Positions 16,105 to 24,938 of a DNA stretch of 64,000 nucleotides are shown here, piece after piece. The stretch covers positions 1 to 64,000 of the forward strand of contig JAFXCH010000015.1 of NCBI GenBank assembly GCA_017516485.1, written 5' to 3'. Positions within the stretch are counted from its first letter, which is position 1. Every line of letters starts with the position of its first letter. This DNA is from Clostridia bacterium. GTDB lineage: Bacteria; Bacillota; Clostridia; Oscillospirales; Acutalibacteraceae. The translations under genes were made by a program, and so were the position numbers. Under the pieces are notes generated by a model. It was not told where the DNA came from and ran no database searches. It saw only the letters and a program-made list of their open reading frames with translations.

Positions 16105-16953
16105 TCAGTTGCAGAGTGTATCGGTTTCGATATATCTTACGCCCATATCATAGAGTGCCTTTGCCTCTTCAACAGTATTGACGGTGAAGAGTGAGAAGTT
16201 AACATTTTCGCTCATTGCAAGCTTAATATTTTCTTCGGTATTTCTCTCATAGTCTGCGGAAAGCCAGACGTTATCGCCAAGTGCTTTCGCTTCAGTAATA
16301 ACTTCGGGGGTCATTTCGCCTACAAGATACCAAAGCTCGATATTGGGATTAAGCTCGTGGACAGCTTTGAGCTGATTGATGTGAGGGGCGAGGATTATTG
16401 CCTGGTCTTCAAGACCTCTTTTGACAATTTCGTCGACGACAACATAGAGCATATCGTAATTTTCAATACCAAGCTCAATCTGCGGCCTTGTATCTGTGCC
16501 GACAAAAACATCGAGATACTCTTCGAGAGTAGGAATACGTGATTCTCTGTACTTCCAGAGGTTTGCGCCCCAGTTATAACTGAAGGTTTTAAGCTCTTCA
16601 AGTGTAAGCTCATCTATTCTGCCAAACTGACAGAATCTGCCGTCAACCTCTGCATTGTGGATTACTACCCAGCGGTTATCCTTTGTAAGCTGAATATCGC
16701 ACTCGGCAGAGTAATAGCCGTTATTTACAGCCTCTTCAAAAGACGGAAGCGAGTTTTCGGGTGCAAGTGCATGAACACCTCTGTGAGCTGTGAGGTAAAC
16801 GGGATCATCGGCTGTGCCTACTCCGCTTTCAGAAAGAGAAACAAGCTCTTTGGGCTGGTTGAACAAAACTATTATGGGGTGTGTGGGAGAAAAAACGCTG
16901 AAATAAATCGGAACAAGAATGAGTGTGATGATTCTATTGATTATAGCTAACAT
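16105..16953 (-). CDS. Glycerophosphodiester phosphodiesterase family protein, membrane-anchored
   Basis: 282 residues of the GDPD TIM-barrel family, which hydrolyses glycerophosphodiesters to sn-glycerol 3-phosphate. The N-terminus (MLAIINRIITLILVPIYFSV) is a signal anchor, placing the enzyme outside the membrane. Catalytic residues are in LTAHRGVHALAPENS (His-Arg, Glu-Asn), ECDIQLTKDN and VVIHNAEVDG; the usual HD pair of the second catalytic His appears as HN. The barrel ends with NFSLFTVNTVEEAKALYDMG. It precedes, on the same strand, nothing but a terminator; the upstream gene is a fucosidase 23 bases away, likely co-transcribed. Confidence 0.85.
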   Translation of the reverse strand: MLAIINRIITLILVPIYFSVFSPTHPIIVLFNQPKELVSLSESGVGTADDPVYLTAHRGVHALAPENSLPSFEEAVNNGYYSAECDIQLTKDNRWVVIHNAEVDGRFCQFGRIDELTLEELKTFSYNWGANLWKYRESRIPTLEEYLDVFVGTDTRPQIELGIENYDMLYVVVDEIVKRGLEDQAIILAPHINQLKAVHELNPNIELWYLVGEMTPEVITEAKALGDNVWLSADYERNTEENIKLAMSENVNFSLFTVNTVEEAKALYDMGVRYIETDTLCN

Positions 16954-16976
16954 AAATTTATATCCTTTCTTCTTTA

Positions 16977-18452
16977 TTAGCCGATTGCGATTTTAAAGCA
17001 AATCGGCAAATCGTTTTTAAATTCACCTTTGATGTTTATTTTAAGAGCTGCTTCGTCTCTTACATAGTCGATTTTTTCGTCACTACCCAGAAGCTCAACA
17101 GATTCGATTATGCAGTCAGGAGAAGAGAGCTTTTTAAGCGTTTTGATTTCGACATTCTTTGACGGACGCATCTGGAAAGCGTAGAGGTAACAGTTTTTAT
17201 AAGTAAACCTGAAATCGCCGCTTGTGAAAGCTTTTTCGTCACCATCTTTAAAAAATCCCTCTTGCGCATTGACTTCACCCTCACCGAAGCGTTTCCAGCA
17301 GGTTGTGCCGTATATACCTTCGCCGTTAATCTCAAGCCATTTGCCCATATCAAGAAGCACTTTTGTTTCTTCATCGGTAATCGTGCCGTCGGATTTTGGG
17401 CCGATATTAATCAGAAGATTGCCGTTTTTTGAGACGATATCAACAAGGTCACATATAACCTGACGGGATGACTTATACTCATTATCTGCTCTGTAACCCC
17501 AGGAGCATTTGCCGATTGCGGTATCCGTCTGCCAATATACAGGAGATATACCCGTAAGTGCACCGCGCTCAACATCGAAGGTTGCAACCGTAGGCGGAAA
17601 GGCTTCGTGTTTATAGTTGATTGTTACCTCTTTCCCCCACTCTTCGGCACGGTTATAGTAATATGCCGCAAGCTTTTTGAGATAAAGTTTGAAAGAATGA
17701 TTGTGAATCCACCAATCAAAATAGAGTACCGAAGGCTGATACCTGTCTACAAGTTCGCAGGTACGCACAAGCCAATCCTCAAGCCATTCTTTGCTTGCCC
17801 CGACTGAATGTGTATCAGCGGTTGTGATATGAAGTATTTCGGAATCAAACTCATCACAATAAACCGCAGGGCCGTAAAAATCGGCATAACGTTCATCGTT
17901 TATATCGCTGTCGTAAAGTCTGCCGGGATTCATAAAGAAATAATGCTCGGCGCGGTGAGTTGAAGCACAGAGGGTAAGCCCCTGCTTTTCGCACTCCGAT
18001 TTAATTTCGCCCACAACATCACGGCAAGGACCCATTTCAGTGGAATTCCAGCGGTTAAAATCGGTATCATACATTGCAAAACCGTCGTGGTGCTCAGCAA
18101 CAGGCATAACATACTTAACACCTGCTTTTTTGAATAGAGAAACCCATTCTGCGGCGTCAAAATTTTCGCCCTTAAACATCGGAATAAAATCTTTATATCC
18201 GAATACATTCTGGTCGCCGTATGTTTTTCTGTGGTAATCAAACTCAGGTGCAGTACGCTCATACATCCCGCGTGAATACCACTCGTTAGAATATGCGGGC
18301 ACACTGTAAATTCCCCAGTGTATAAAAACACCAAGCTTATCGTGCATATACCATTCGGGTACTTTATGATGGGCAAGCGAAGCCCAATCAGCTTTATATC
18401 TGCCGTTTTCGTTCACTTTATCAATCAGCTCAAGATATTCGGCGGTAGTCAT
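16977..18452 (-). CDS. Alpha-L-fucosidase (GH29)
   Basis: The ATG at 18452 is chosen because AGAGGAG lies 11 bases before it; an in-frame GTG at 18464 would overlap that site. 491 residues, no signal peptide, hence cytoplasmic. GH29 landmarks are WYMHDKLGVFIHWGIYSVPA near residue 35, YVMPVAEHHDGFAMYDTDFN near 114, and the likely nucleophile Asp246 in VLYFDWWIH. The C-terminal part (about 370-491) is a beta-sandwich as in the family. It removes alpha-linked L-fucose from imported oligosaccharides, such as those of mucin, milk or plant glycans. Confidence 0.92.
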   Translation of the reverse strand: MTTAEYLELIDKVNENGRYKADWASLAHHKVPEWYMHDKLGVFIHWGIYSVPAYSNEWYSRGMYERTAPEFDYHRKTYGDQNVFGYKDFIPMFKGENFDAAEWVSLFKKAGVKYVMPVAEHHDGFAMYDTDFNRWNSTEMGPCRDVVGEIKSECEKQGLTLCASTHRAEHYFFMNPGRLYDSDINDERYADFYGPAVYCDEFDSEILHITTADTHSVGASKEWLEDWLVRTCELVDRYQPSVLYFDWWIHNHSFKLYLKKLAAYYYNRAEEWGKEVTINYKHEAFPPTVATFDVERGALTGISPVYWQTDTAIGKCSWGYRADNEYKSSRQVICDLVDIVSKNGNLLINIGPKSDGTITDEETKVLLDMGKWLEINGEGIYGTTCWKRFGEGEVNAQEGFFKDGDEKAFTSGDFRFTYKNCYLYAFQMRPSKNVEIKTLKKLSSPDCIIESVELLGSDEKIDYVRDEAALKINIKGEFKNDLPICFKIAIG

Positions 18453-18518
18453 AATTAAACACACTCCTCTAAAGCAATAATATCATACAGATAATGTAAA
18501 ATCAACTTAATATCTGTA

Positions 18519-18548
18519 TTGACTTAAAATTTCAAATAAGTATATAAT
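18519..18548 (+). promoter_or_regulatory. Promoter of the esterase gene
   Basis: TTGACT (18519-18524), 18-base spacer, TATAAT (18543-18548). Confidence 0.7.
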
Positions 18549-18572
18549 TAACCCATAAACGGAGGTTTGGCT

Positions 18573-19376
18573 ATGAACACTGTGCTCAATGATATATCAT
18601 ACGGCAGCCACAAAAGACAAAAAGCCGATATTTATATACCGAAAAAGATAAAATCCTACTCGGGCATTATACTGTTTATTCACGGCGGAGGCTGGAGTCA
18701 AGGCGACAAATCCGCTCATCATATCGACTGCCAACATTTCTGCGAGCTTGGCTACATTTGTGCAACGATGAACTACCGATTTGTATCGGAAGAGATAAGC
18801 GTTTTTGATGAGCTTGATGATATTACATCCGCACTGAAAGCAATTAAAGCCAAGTGTACCGAGTTTGGCTTTGATATAAAAAGGCTTATTTTATCCGGAG
18901 GCTCTGCAGGAGGTCACCTTTCACTGCTTTATGCTTACACAAGAAAAGACGAATCGCCTGTTACTCCTGCGGCAGCTTGTGTATACTGTCCACCGGTCAA
19001 CTGTACCGCTGCCGATTTTTTGCAAGGCAATTCTGAAGAGTTTGATGAATGGAAATACTCTTTACTTTCAAACTGTTGCGGATTTAAAATAACGAAAGAA
19101 ACTTTTTTGAGCAAAGCCGAACAGGAATCACTTCGTAAGATTTCACCCGAAGCATATATTTCGGCTGACTGTGTACCGACGGCTGTTTTTCACGGCAGAC
19201 ACGATGAACTTGTTCCGATCGAGCACACACATAAATTTATCGGTTTATTAAAAAAGCTCGGAATTAAAAACGATTTGCTGATTTTTGAAAATTCGGGCCA
19301 TATTCTTGACAAAGACCCCGAAACCGCATTAATGGCAAAAGATATAACAAAACGCTACTGCGAAATGTATTTATGA
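18573..19376 (+). CDS. Alpha/beta hydrolase, carboxylesterase type
   Basis: Start at the ATG 18573, eight bases after GGAGG, rather than the in-frame TTG at 18567. 267 residues. The oxyanion-hole motif FIHGGGWSQGD lies near residue 32, the nucleophile elbow LILSGGSAGGHLS near 108, the acid in VFHGRHDELVP and the His in NSGHILD. This is the BD-FAE/hormone-sensitive-lipase-like group. It lacks a signal peptide and probably deacylates sugars or small esters in the cytoplasm. It lies divergently from the fucosidase gene, suggesting a role in removing acyl groups from the same glycans, though this is inference. Confidence 0.87.
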   Translation: MNTVLNDISYGSHKRQKADIYIPKKIKSYSGIILFIHGGGWSQGDKSAHHIDCQHFCELGYICATMNYRFVSEEISVFDELDDITSALKAIKAKCTEFGFDIKRLILSGGSAGGHLSLLYAYTRKDESPVTPAAACVYCPPVNCTAADFLQGNSEEFDEWKYSLLSNCCGFKITKETFLSKAEQESLRKISPEAYISADCVPTAVFHGRHDELVPIEHTHKFIGLLKKLGIKNDLLIFENSGHILDKDPETALMAKDITKRYCEMYL

Positions 19377-19379
19377 GCG

Positions 19380-19408
19380 TTGTATTTACAGGTCAATTAT
19401 GATATAAT
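19380..19408 (+). promoter_or_regulatory. Promoter of the second phosphodiesterase gene
   Basis: TTGTAT (19380-19385), 17-base spacer, TATAAT (19403-19408). Confidence 0.6.
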
Positions 19409-19441
19409 AATTCTAATTTAAAATAAAAAGAGGGCGTTTTT

Positions 19442-20482
19442 ATGTATTTAGAGATTTTTGAAATACTGCTTACCGTTTTTCATAAAGTTTCGACATTTCT
19501 TGTTGCAGGTGTTATGTGCGTAAGCTCTTTTTCACCGCCCGAGGTTGAAGAGCCGCATATACTGAACGAAAGCACAGAAAACTACTTCCTGCCCGATTAC
19601 GGAAGCACACGCATTTCATCTCACAGAAGCGGTAAGGGTGCTGCGCCCGAAAACACACTTATGGCAATTAAGTCAAACCTCAAATATGCTGAAAGTGACT
19701 CGGCAATAATTGAGATGGATGTTCAGATGACAAAAGACGGTGAAATCGTACTTTACCACAGCCTTTCACTTGATGAAGAAAGCAACAGTGCAGAATACTT
19801 CGGCACAGAAGGCACAACGGTTTTCTCCAAAACATACGAAGAGCTTCGCGACCTCAATATGGGTGAAAACTTCAAATCAGGTGACAGCTACCCTTACAGA
19901 GGCTTAACAGGTGACGATATACCCGACGATATCAGAATTACCGCACTCAAAGATGTGTTTGATTGTGTTGAAACCCAAGTGCCCGACACATACAGATATA
20001 TTATCGAAGTCAAGTATCCTACACCGTGGGCCCCTAAGATTGTTGACGGCATATATGAGCTTATGCAGGAATACGATATGGCTGACCGTGTTATTGTTGC
20101 AAGCTTCTGGCCTGACGTATCCATGTATATTGACGCAAAATATGCAGGTGAAATAAACAGGTCGGCTAACCCGTTTGAGATTGTCGGGCTTTACAGCAGC
20201 TATCTTCGAGACGAAGAGCTGGACAAAAATTCAATAAAATACACCGCACTGCAGATGCCTTATTACTGGGACGACGGTAAACTTCTTCTCGGTAACCTTG
20301 GCAAAGCGAGTTTCATTGATTATGCGCACAAGTACGGTATTTCAATGCAGTACTGGACAGTAAACAATGCAGACGATGCAAAGGCACTTGCCAACGCAGG
20401 TGCTGACCTGATTATGACCGACTATCCCGACAGAATACGTGACGCACTTTACCCGGAGACAGACTATAAGCAAGTTTCTTGA
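19442..20482 (+). CDS. Glycerophosphodiester phosphodiesterase family protein, secreted or anchored
   Basis: 346 residues with an N-terminal hydrophobic signal (FHKVSTFLVAGVMCVSSF). GDPD motifs are SSHRSGKGAAPENTLMAI (catalytic His-Arg and Glu-Asn), IEMDVQMTKDGEIVLYH, IEVKYPTPW, and the final MQYWTVNNADDAKALANAGA with DLIMTDYPDR. The second His lies in VLYHSLSLDE, again with HS in place of HD. The enzyme would hydrolyse glycerophosphodiesters or teichoic-acid-like polymers at the cell surface. The ribosome binding site is GAGGG. It is the second GDPD in 4 kb but is not a close duplicate of 16105. An out-of-frame gene tail follows its stop. Confidence 0.85.
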   Translation: MYLEIFEILLTVFHKVSTFLVAGVMCVSSFSPPEVEEPHILNESTENYFLPDYGSTRISSHRSGKGAAPENTLMAIKSNLKYAESDSAIIEMDVQMTKDGEIVLYHSLSLDEESNSAEYFGTEGTTVFSKTYEELRDLNMGENFKSGDSYPYRGLTGDDIPDDIRITALKDVFDCVETQVPDTYRYIIEVKYPTPWAPKIVDGIYELMQEYDMADRVIVASFWPDVSMYIDAKYAGEINRSANPFEIVGLYSSYLRDEELDKNSIKYTALQMPYYWDDGKLLLGNLGKASFIDYAHKYGISMQYWTVNNADDAKALANAGADLIMTDYPDRIRDALYPETDYKQVS

Positions 20483-20606
20483 AGATTTTGCACAGTACAT
20501 AAGAGAAAATGAGGCAAGAGTATTTTCGATCTCTGAAATTGTGGGCAATAATCCACCCGAAAAAACGGCTGAAAACTTTAAAACAAAACTTAAAAAACCT
20601 CCGTAA
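20472..20606 (+). pseudogene. Out-of-frame gene tail after the GDPD stop
   Basis: In the +1 frame relative to the GDPD gene the sequence reads KFLEDFAQYIRENEARVFSI, then SEIVGNNPPEKTAENF and KTKLKKPP to a TAA at 20604. It has coding-like composition but no start or ribosome binding site. It may be the end of a former longer or neighbouring gene. Identity is not recognised. Confidence 0.35.
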
Positions 20607-20621
20607 AATGCGGAGGTTTTT
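20592..20621. terminator. Bidirectional terminator between GDPD and the V-ATPase operon
   Basis: Perfect 11-base arms 20593-20603 and 20611-20621 (AAAAACCTCCG / CGGAGGTTTTT), 7-base loop, A- and T-runs on the two sides. Confidence 0.9.
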
Positions 20622-20642
20622 GCTTTAGTGAAGTTAAAAATT

Positions 20643-21068
20643 TTAGCCGAGAGCAACCATACTGAAAACGAGTGCGAAAAGAGCAACTGTTTCACAAAGA
20701 CCGACAACGGTAATGTACTGTGAGAAGCCCTTGCCTGTTTCAGCAAGTGCATCTGCACCTGCAGCACCTGCTTTACCCTGAACAACAGCTGAAACTGCCA
20801 TTGCAATAGCTGAAGCGATACCGAGGCCGAGAAGGAATGCAGGGTCTTTATCAGAGCCTTGCATCTGCTGCATAAGAAGGAAGCCGTAGATAGTCTGTGT
20901 AAGAGGAGCACCTGCAAAAACTGTAAGAATGAAGGGTGCCGCCTTATTGCTCATATAGCACTTTTTCCAAGCACCGATTGATGCCTGACCTGCAATACCG
21001 ATACCGATTGCCGAGCCTATTGCGGCAATACCCATTGACAGAGCTGTTGCTAATAATCCGAAATTCAT
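20643..21068 (-). CDS. ntpK: V-type ATPase subunit K (membrane rotor ring)
   Basis: 141 residues, four hydrophobic helices in two hairpins, the duplicated V-type form of the c-ring subunit. The Gly/Ala-rich helix 1 is AIGSAIGIGIAG. The ion-binding carboxylate is Glu126 in GLCETVALFALV. Polar residues aligned by eye with the Na+ site of the Enterococcus hirae ring are Thr57 and Gln58 (APLTQTIYG) and Gln97 (SAVVQGKAG), so Na+ rather than H+ coupling is plausible. It is the last gene of the operon, 20 bases after subunit I, followed by a strong terminator. Confidence 0.92.
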   Translation of the reverse strand: MNFGLLATALSMGIAAIGSAIGIGIAGQASIGAWKKCYMSNKAAPFILTVFAGAPLTQTIYGFLLMQQMQGSDKDPAFLLGLGIASAIAMAVSAVVQGKAGAAGADALAETGKGFSQYITVVGLCETVALFALVFSMVALG

Positions 21069-21088
21069 AATTAAATCTCCTTTATATA

Positions 21089-23002
21089 TCAGTTTGTTTC
21101 TTTAAAGGGTTTGAATTTATGTCCGCTCCAGGACATATCGAGATGCGATGAAAACTCCAACGTATTAAGGCGTATGCCATGGACTATAACAGAAAGTACA
21201 TTGAGAATCATATTAAGTCCGTGACCGAATACAAGAAGCACAATCGCAAGGATCATAAACATAAAGTTACCGAGCAGAGGACCTGCAAGCTCGTTTACAG
21301 TTGCTGAAATAGCTGCACCCGCAAGGCCAACCGCCCAAAGACGGATATAGGAAACTATGTCAGAGAAAACGTTTACAACTCCAAGCAACACAGAAACAAT
21401 GTTCTTTAAACTTTCAATGACGGATTTGATAACGCTTCCGTTATAGTTCGAGAAAACGAAACTCAGCACAAAACCCACACCGACAAGAGCGAGGGAAACT
21501 ATACCGACAGGCACGCCGCCGAGTACAAGTCCGAAGCTGAATACTTCAGCATTGACAACAAAGCTGAGAACTACATAGAACACACCGATAAGCTGTAATG
21601 CAGAACCGATATCACCAAGAAGCTTTATCGATTTTCTGTTACGCACGGCAGCTTTAATATGAGCAACTACAAGCTGAACAAGAGCCAGTGAGAAACAGAA
21701 TATCTGAAGATTCTGCGCAGTTGTAAGACCTGCCTGACCGTTAGTCCAGAACGGATACCATATTTTGTCGGCATATACGTTTGAGATTACAGGTATCGAC
21801 AGCTTTTGCAGCCACACGGGAATCTGCTCTGCCGGAAGACCGCACCACGTACAGGTAAGCGTGCCCCAGAGAATTGTCGACAGACCGAAAAGCCCTACCA
21901 ACAGGAATGCCGGCGAAACCTCTTTTTTCGATATGAGAGATTTGATAATCAATGCCGCTGCACCTGCGGTAATAAGAAGACCGTAAGCACCGTCGCCGAA
22001 AATAATTCCGAAGAATATGAGTATAAAGCCGAGGAACCAGCCTGAAATATCATACTCAAAATAACCGGGCACCGTACCAAGGAAATCGGTAAGCGGATAT
22101 ATAAGGCTTACAAACTTATTATTTTTAAGCTTTGTCGGCACATTATCTTCCTCTGTCGGGTCTTCAACAACAAGACCCCATGAGTTTTCTTTTGCCGCAA
22201 CCTTAAGCCGGTCAACATTTTCCGTTTCGATATAGCCCGTAAAATACGAAACTGAAACGTTTTTCTCGTTCAGCGCTTCATCTGACATACCGGTTGCGTA
22301 AGTCTCGAACTCGATATCCTTTTCGCAAACCTTAACGGCTTTGCCTATACTGTCGGAATACGCTGCATAAGAACCGAGTTTAGCATCAATCTCTTCTATA
22401 CGACTGTTGATACTGTCCACTCTCTTTTTCAGCTCAGCCGTTGAGCTTTCAGGCAACTTAATGCAGAAATTCTTAAGCGAGTCCGGCTCTTTATCTTCGT
22501 CGTCATCACTTTTGGTCAGCACCATAAATTTAACCGAAGACTTTGTTTTGCCGATACACAGTGTTTTTACGCTTTCATCAAGGCTTTTGTATACTGAATC
22601 GGGCACTTCATAAAGCGAAATGTCATAGCCTTTATCGGCAAGAGACTTGATTTCTGCAGGGTCAACTTCACCCCAACCTGAAAGCCTGTCAATTTCTGCA
22701 GTGAGAACCGTACGCTCATCAAGAAGTTTTTTCTTTTCTTCAGTCAAAGCAAGAATATCTTCAGATACCGCAAAAGCCTCAGCTGCATCGGCGTCGACCG
22801 CATTGATTTTTTTCTTTTTATCCGTTACGGTAAAAGCAGCGGTTTCGAGTAATGAAACCTTTTCTTTCAGCTCTTCGAGCTTTTTGCCCGAGCCCTCTGC
22901 AATTTCAACGTGAAGAATACCGAGCTTACGCAGTTTACGGAGCGTTTCGGATTTTTTATCTCCCATAATAATGAGAGAAACTTTTTTCATAGGCACGATC
23001 AT
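21089..23002 (-). CDS. ntpI: V-type ATPase subunit I (membrane stator)
   Basis: 637 residues. The N-terminal half (1-320) is the soluble coiled-coil arm, beginning MIVPMKKVSLIIMGDKKSE and rich in Lys/Glu heptads (EELKEKVSLLETAAF). The C-terminal half has seven to eight transmembrane helices, including FGIIFGDGAYGLLITAGA and the IRLWAVGLAGAAIS helix that carries the conserved Arg facing the rotor. It forms the ion half-channels with subunit K. The start is five bases after subunit D's stop, with GGAGGTG as ribosome binding site. Confidence 0.92.
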   Translation of the reverse strand: MIVPMKKVSLIIMGDKKSETLRKLRKLGILHVEIAEGSGKKLEELKEKVSLLETAAFTVTDKKKKINAVDADAAEAFAVSEDILALTEEKKKLLDERTVLTAEIDRLSGWGEVDPAEIKSLADKGYDISLYEVPDSVYKSLDESVKTLCIGKTKSSVKFMVLTKSDDDEDKEPDSLKNFCIKLPESSTAELKKRVDSINSRIEEIDAKLGSYAAYSDSIGKAVKVCEKDIEFETYATGMSDEALNEKNVSVSYFTGYIETENVDRLKVAAKENSWGLVVEDPTEEDNVPTKLKNNKFVSLIYPLTDFLGTVPGYFEYDISGWFLGFILIFFGIIFGDGAYGLLITAGAAALIIKSLISKKEVSPAFLLVGLFGLSTILWGTLTCTWCGLPAEQIPVWLQKLSIPVISNVYADKIWYPFWTNGQAGLTTAQNLQIFCFSLALVQLVVAHIKAAVRNRKSIKLLGDIGSALQLIGVFYVVLSFVVNAEVFSFGLVLGGVPVGIVSLALVGVGFVLSFVFSNYNGSVIKSVIESLKNIVSVLLGVVNVFSDIVSYIRLWAVGLAGAAISATVNELAGPLLGNFMFMILAIVLLVFGHGLNMILNVLSVIVHGIRLNTLEFSSHLDMSWSGHKFKPFKETN

Positions 23003-23007
23003 AACGA

Positions 23008-23631
23008 TTACACCTCCTCTGATGAAGATGCGCTGTCACGTGCGGCAATTTTGCGTTTTGAAATCTTTGAACGCACAACGGCACTGACCTGCTGGTCTGC
23101 CAGATAGATAGATATTTTTCTTATATTTTCCTGAGTTTCGGGGATTTTTACCTTTTCAAACAGGTTAACTCTCTGCGATGTTGCAAGAAGTTCTGCCTCA
23201 AGCAGTCGCACCTGCTCAAATAACACCTCAGCCTCAAGGTCGAGAAGCATTGCTTTTTCCATATGACTTGCAGCTATATCAACCCACAGCGGAGTTTCGT
23301 ACAAATCATAGTCCCCTCTCGCAAAATCCGCACCCTCAAAGGTCGGGATTTCTACACCTGCAATATTGCCGTAACCCTTACGGATATTGCTGACGGTGAT
23401 TATTCCGTCGGGGAAAGCATCTCTTTCACTGAAAACGGCAATCCAGGAATTAAAGCCTCTTTCGAGTGCAGCCTTTTCTTTCTTTACCGTTTCGGCTTTT
23501 GCTTCTATTGTTCGTATTTCGGCCTGAAGCTGTTGCTTTTTGAGTGTCAGTGTAGGCAAATATCTCCGGTACATCTTGAGTGCATCCTTCTGTACCTTTA
23601 ACTCATTTTTAGTTAATTTGATTTTTGCCAA
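23008..23631 (-). CDS. ntpD: V-type ATPase subunit D (central shaft)
   Basis: 207 residues, largely two long helices as expected for the rotor shaft that turns inside the A3B3 head. It begins MAKIKLTKNELKVQKDALKM, a start typical of the bacterial D subunits of compact V-ATPase operons, and ends with a helix rich in Ile and Arg (QQVSAVVRSKISKRKIAARD). The gene lies 12 bases after subunit B and five before subunit I. No separate F-subunit gene, which would sit next to it in Enterococcus-type operons, is present. Confidence 0.9.
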   Translation of the reverse strand: MAKIKLTKNELKVQKDALKMYRRYLPTLTLKKQQLQAEIRTIEAKAETVKKEKAALERGFNSWIAVFSERDAFPDGIITVSNIRKGYGNIAGVEIPTFEGADFARGDYDLYETPLWVDIAASHMEKAMLLDLEAEVLFEQVRLLEAELLATSQRVNLFEKVKIPETQENIRKISIYLADQQVSAVVRSKISKRKIAARDSASSSEEV

Positions 23632-23643
23632 ATTTAATCCTCC

Positions 23644-24936
23644 TTACTTAGGCCAGAATTCGTCTGTAAGGTCGGATTTGATGCCGGTTTCATCCTTCTC
23701 AAAGCACTCCGCAAGGATTTTCCAACCGAGGTCAAGTGCTTGTTCAAGAGTAAGATTGACTGACAAATCCATAAGCTTGTCCTCAAACAGCTTACCGTAT
23801 TTAAGCAGCTTTTCATCCCAACGGCTCATTGAAAAGTCCATATTTTTCTTTTCCAGCGTTTCCTTATAAGATGAGTACATACGAATCATCGAATCCATAA
23901 GTGCACGGTGGTCTTTACGGGTTTTGCCGTTGACATTCTGCTTTAGTCGTGAAAGAGAACCGAAAGGCTCGATACGGCCACCCTTGAGATAATACTGACC
24001 CTCTGTGATGTAGCCTGTATTATCGGGAACGGGATGAGTGACATCGTCACCGGGCATTGTGGTAACCGCAAGAACAGTAACAGAACCTGAATCGTTGAAG
24101 TCAACAGCCTTTTCATAACGTGCGGCAAGCTGTGAATAAAGGTCACCGGGATAACCACGGTTAGAGGGAACCTGCTCCTGAGTGATTGCGATTTCTTTCA
24201 TTGCATCGGCAAAGTTGGTCATATCCGTAAGGAGCACCAATACATCCTTATTCTGCAGAGCAAACTGCTCGGCAACAGCAAGAGCCATATCGGGAATCAT
24301 CATACATTCAACCGTCGGGTCAGATGCTGTATGGATAAACATAACCGTTTTACTGAGTGCACCGCCGTTTGAAAGTTCCTCTTTGAAATAAAGAAAGTCG
24401 TCATACTTAAGACCCATACCGCCAAGGACGATAACATCCGCCTCAGCCTGAAGGGCGATACGCGCAAGAAGCTGATTGTAAGGTTCACCCGAAATTGAGA
24501 AAATCGGAAGCTTCTGCGAAACAACCAGAGTATTGAACATATCAATCATCGGGATGTTTGTACGCATCATACGGTTAGCGAGAATACGCTTTGTCGGGTT
24601 AACGGAAGGGCCGCCGATAGGCTGCATATTCTCACTGAGTGCAGGGCCTTTATCTCTCGGCTCACCCGAGCCGTTGAAGATTCTGCCTATAAGGTCATCG
24701 CTGAAGGAAACGCGCATTTCGTGGCCGAGGAAACGCACCTCATCACCTGTTGAAACACCTTTACCGCCTGCGAAAACCTGAAGTGAAACAACGTCGCCGT
24801 CAATCTTGTTTACCTGAGCGAGTGATTTACCGAAACGGGTGTTGATCTGAGCAAGCTCGTTGTATCGGATACCCTCAGCTTTAACGGTAATAACGTTACC
24901 TGTAACGGATTCGATTTTATTGTAAACTTTGCTCAT
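23644..24936 (-). CDS. ntpB: V-type ATPase subunit B
   Basis: Start at the ATG 24936, two bases after the A-subunit stop; an in-frame GTG at 24942 lies inside the ribosome binding site region (GGTGG). 430 residues. Subunit B is the non-catalytic nucleotide-site subunit of the head; it lacks a Walker A loop as expected. Family segments are [71 protein letters not shown] and [20 protein letters not shown]. Confidence 0.95.
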   Translation of the reverse strand: MSKVYNKIESVTGNVITVKAEGIRYNELAQINTRFGKSLAQVNKIDGDVVSLQVFAGGKGVSTGDEVRFLGHEMRVSFSDDLIGRIFNGSGEPRDKGPALSENMQPIGGPSVNPTKRILANRMMRTNIPMIDMFNTLVVSQKLPIFSISGEPYNQLLARIALQAEADVIVLGGMGLKYDDFLYFKEELSNGGALSKTVMFIHTASDPTVECMMIPDMALAVAEQFALQNKDVLVLLTDMTNFADAMKEIAITQEQVPSNRGYPGDLYSQLAARYEKAVDFNDSGSVTVLAVTTMPGDDVTHPVPDNTGYITEGQYYLKGGRIEPFGSLSRLKQNVNGKTRKDHRALMDSMIRMYSSYKETLEKKNMDFSMSRWDEKLLKYGKLFEDKLMDLSVNLTLEQALDLGWKILAECFEKDETGIKSDLTDEFWPK

Positions 24937-24938
24937 TA

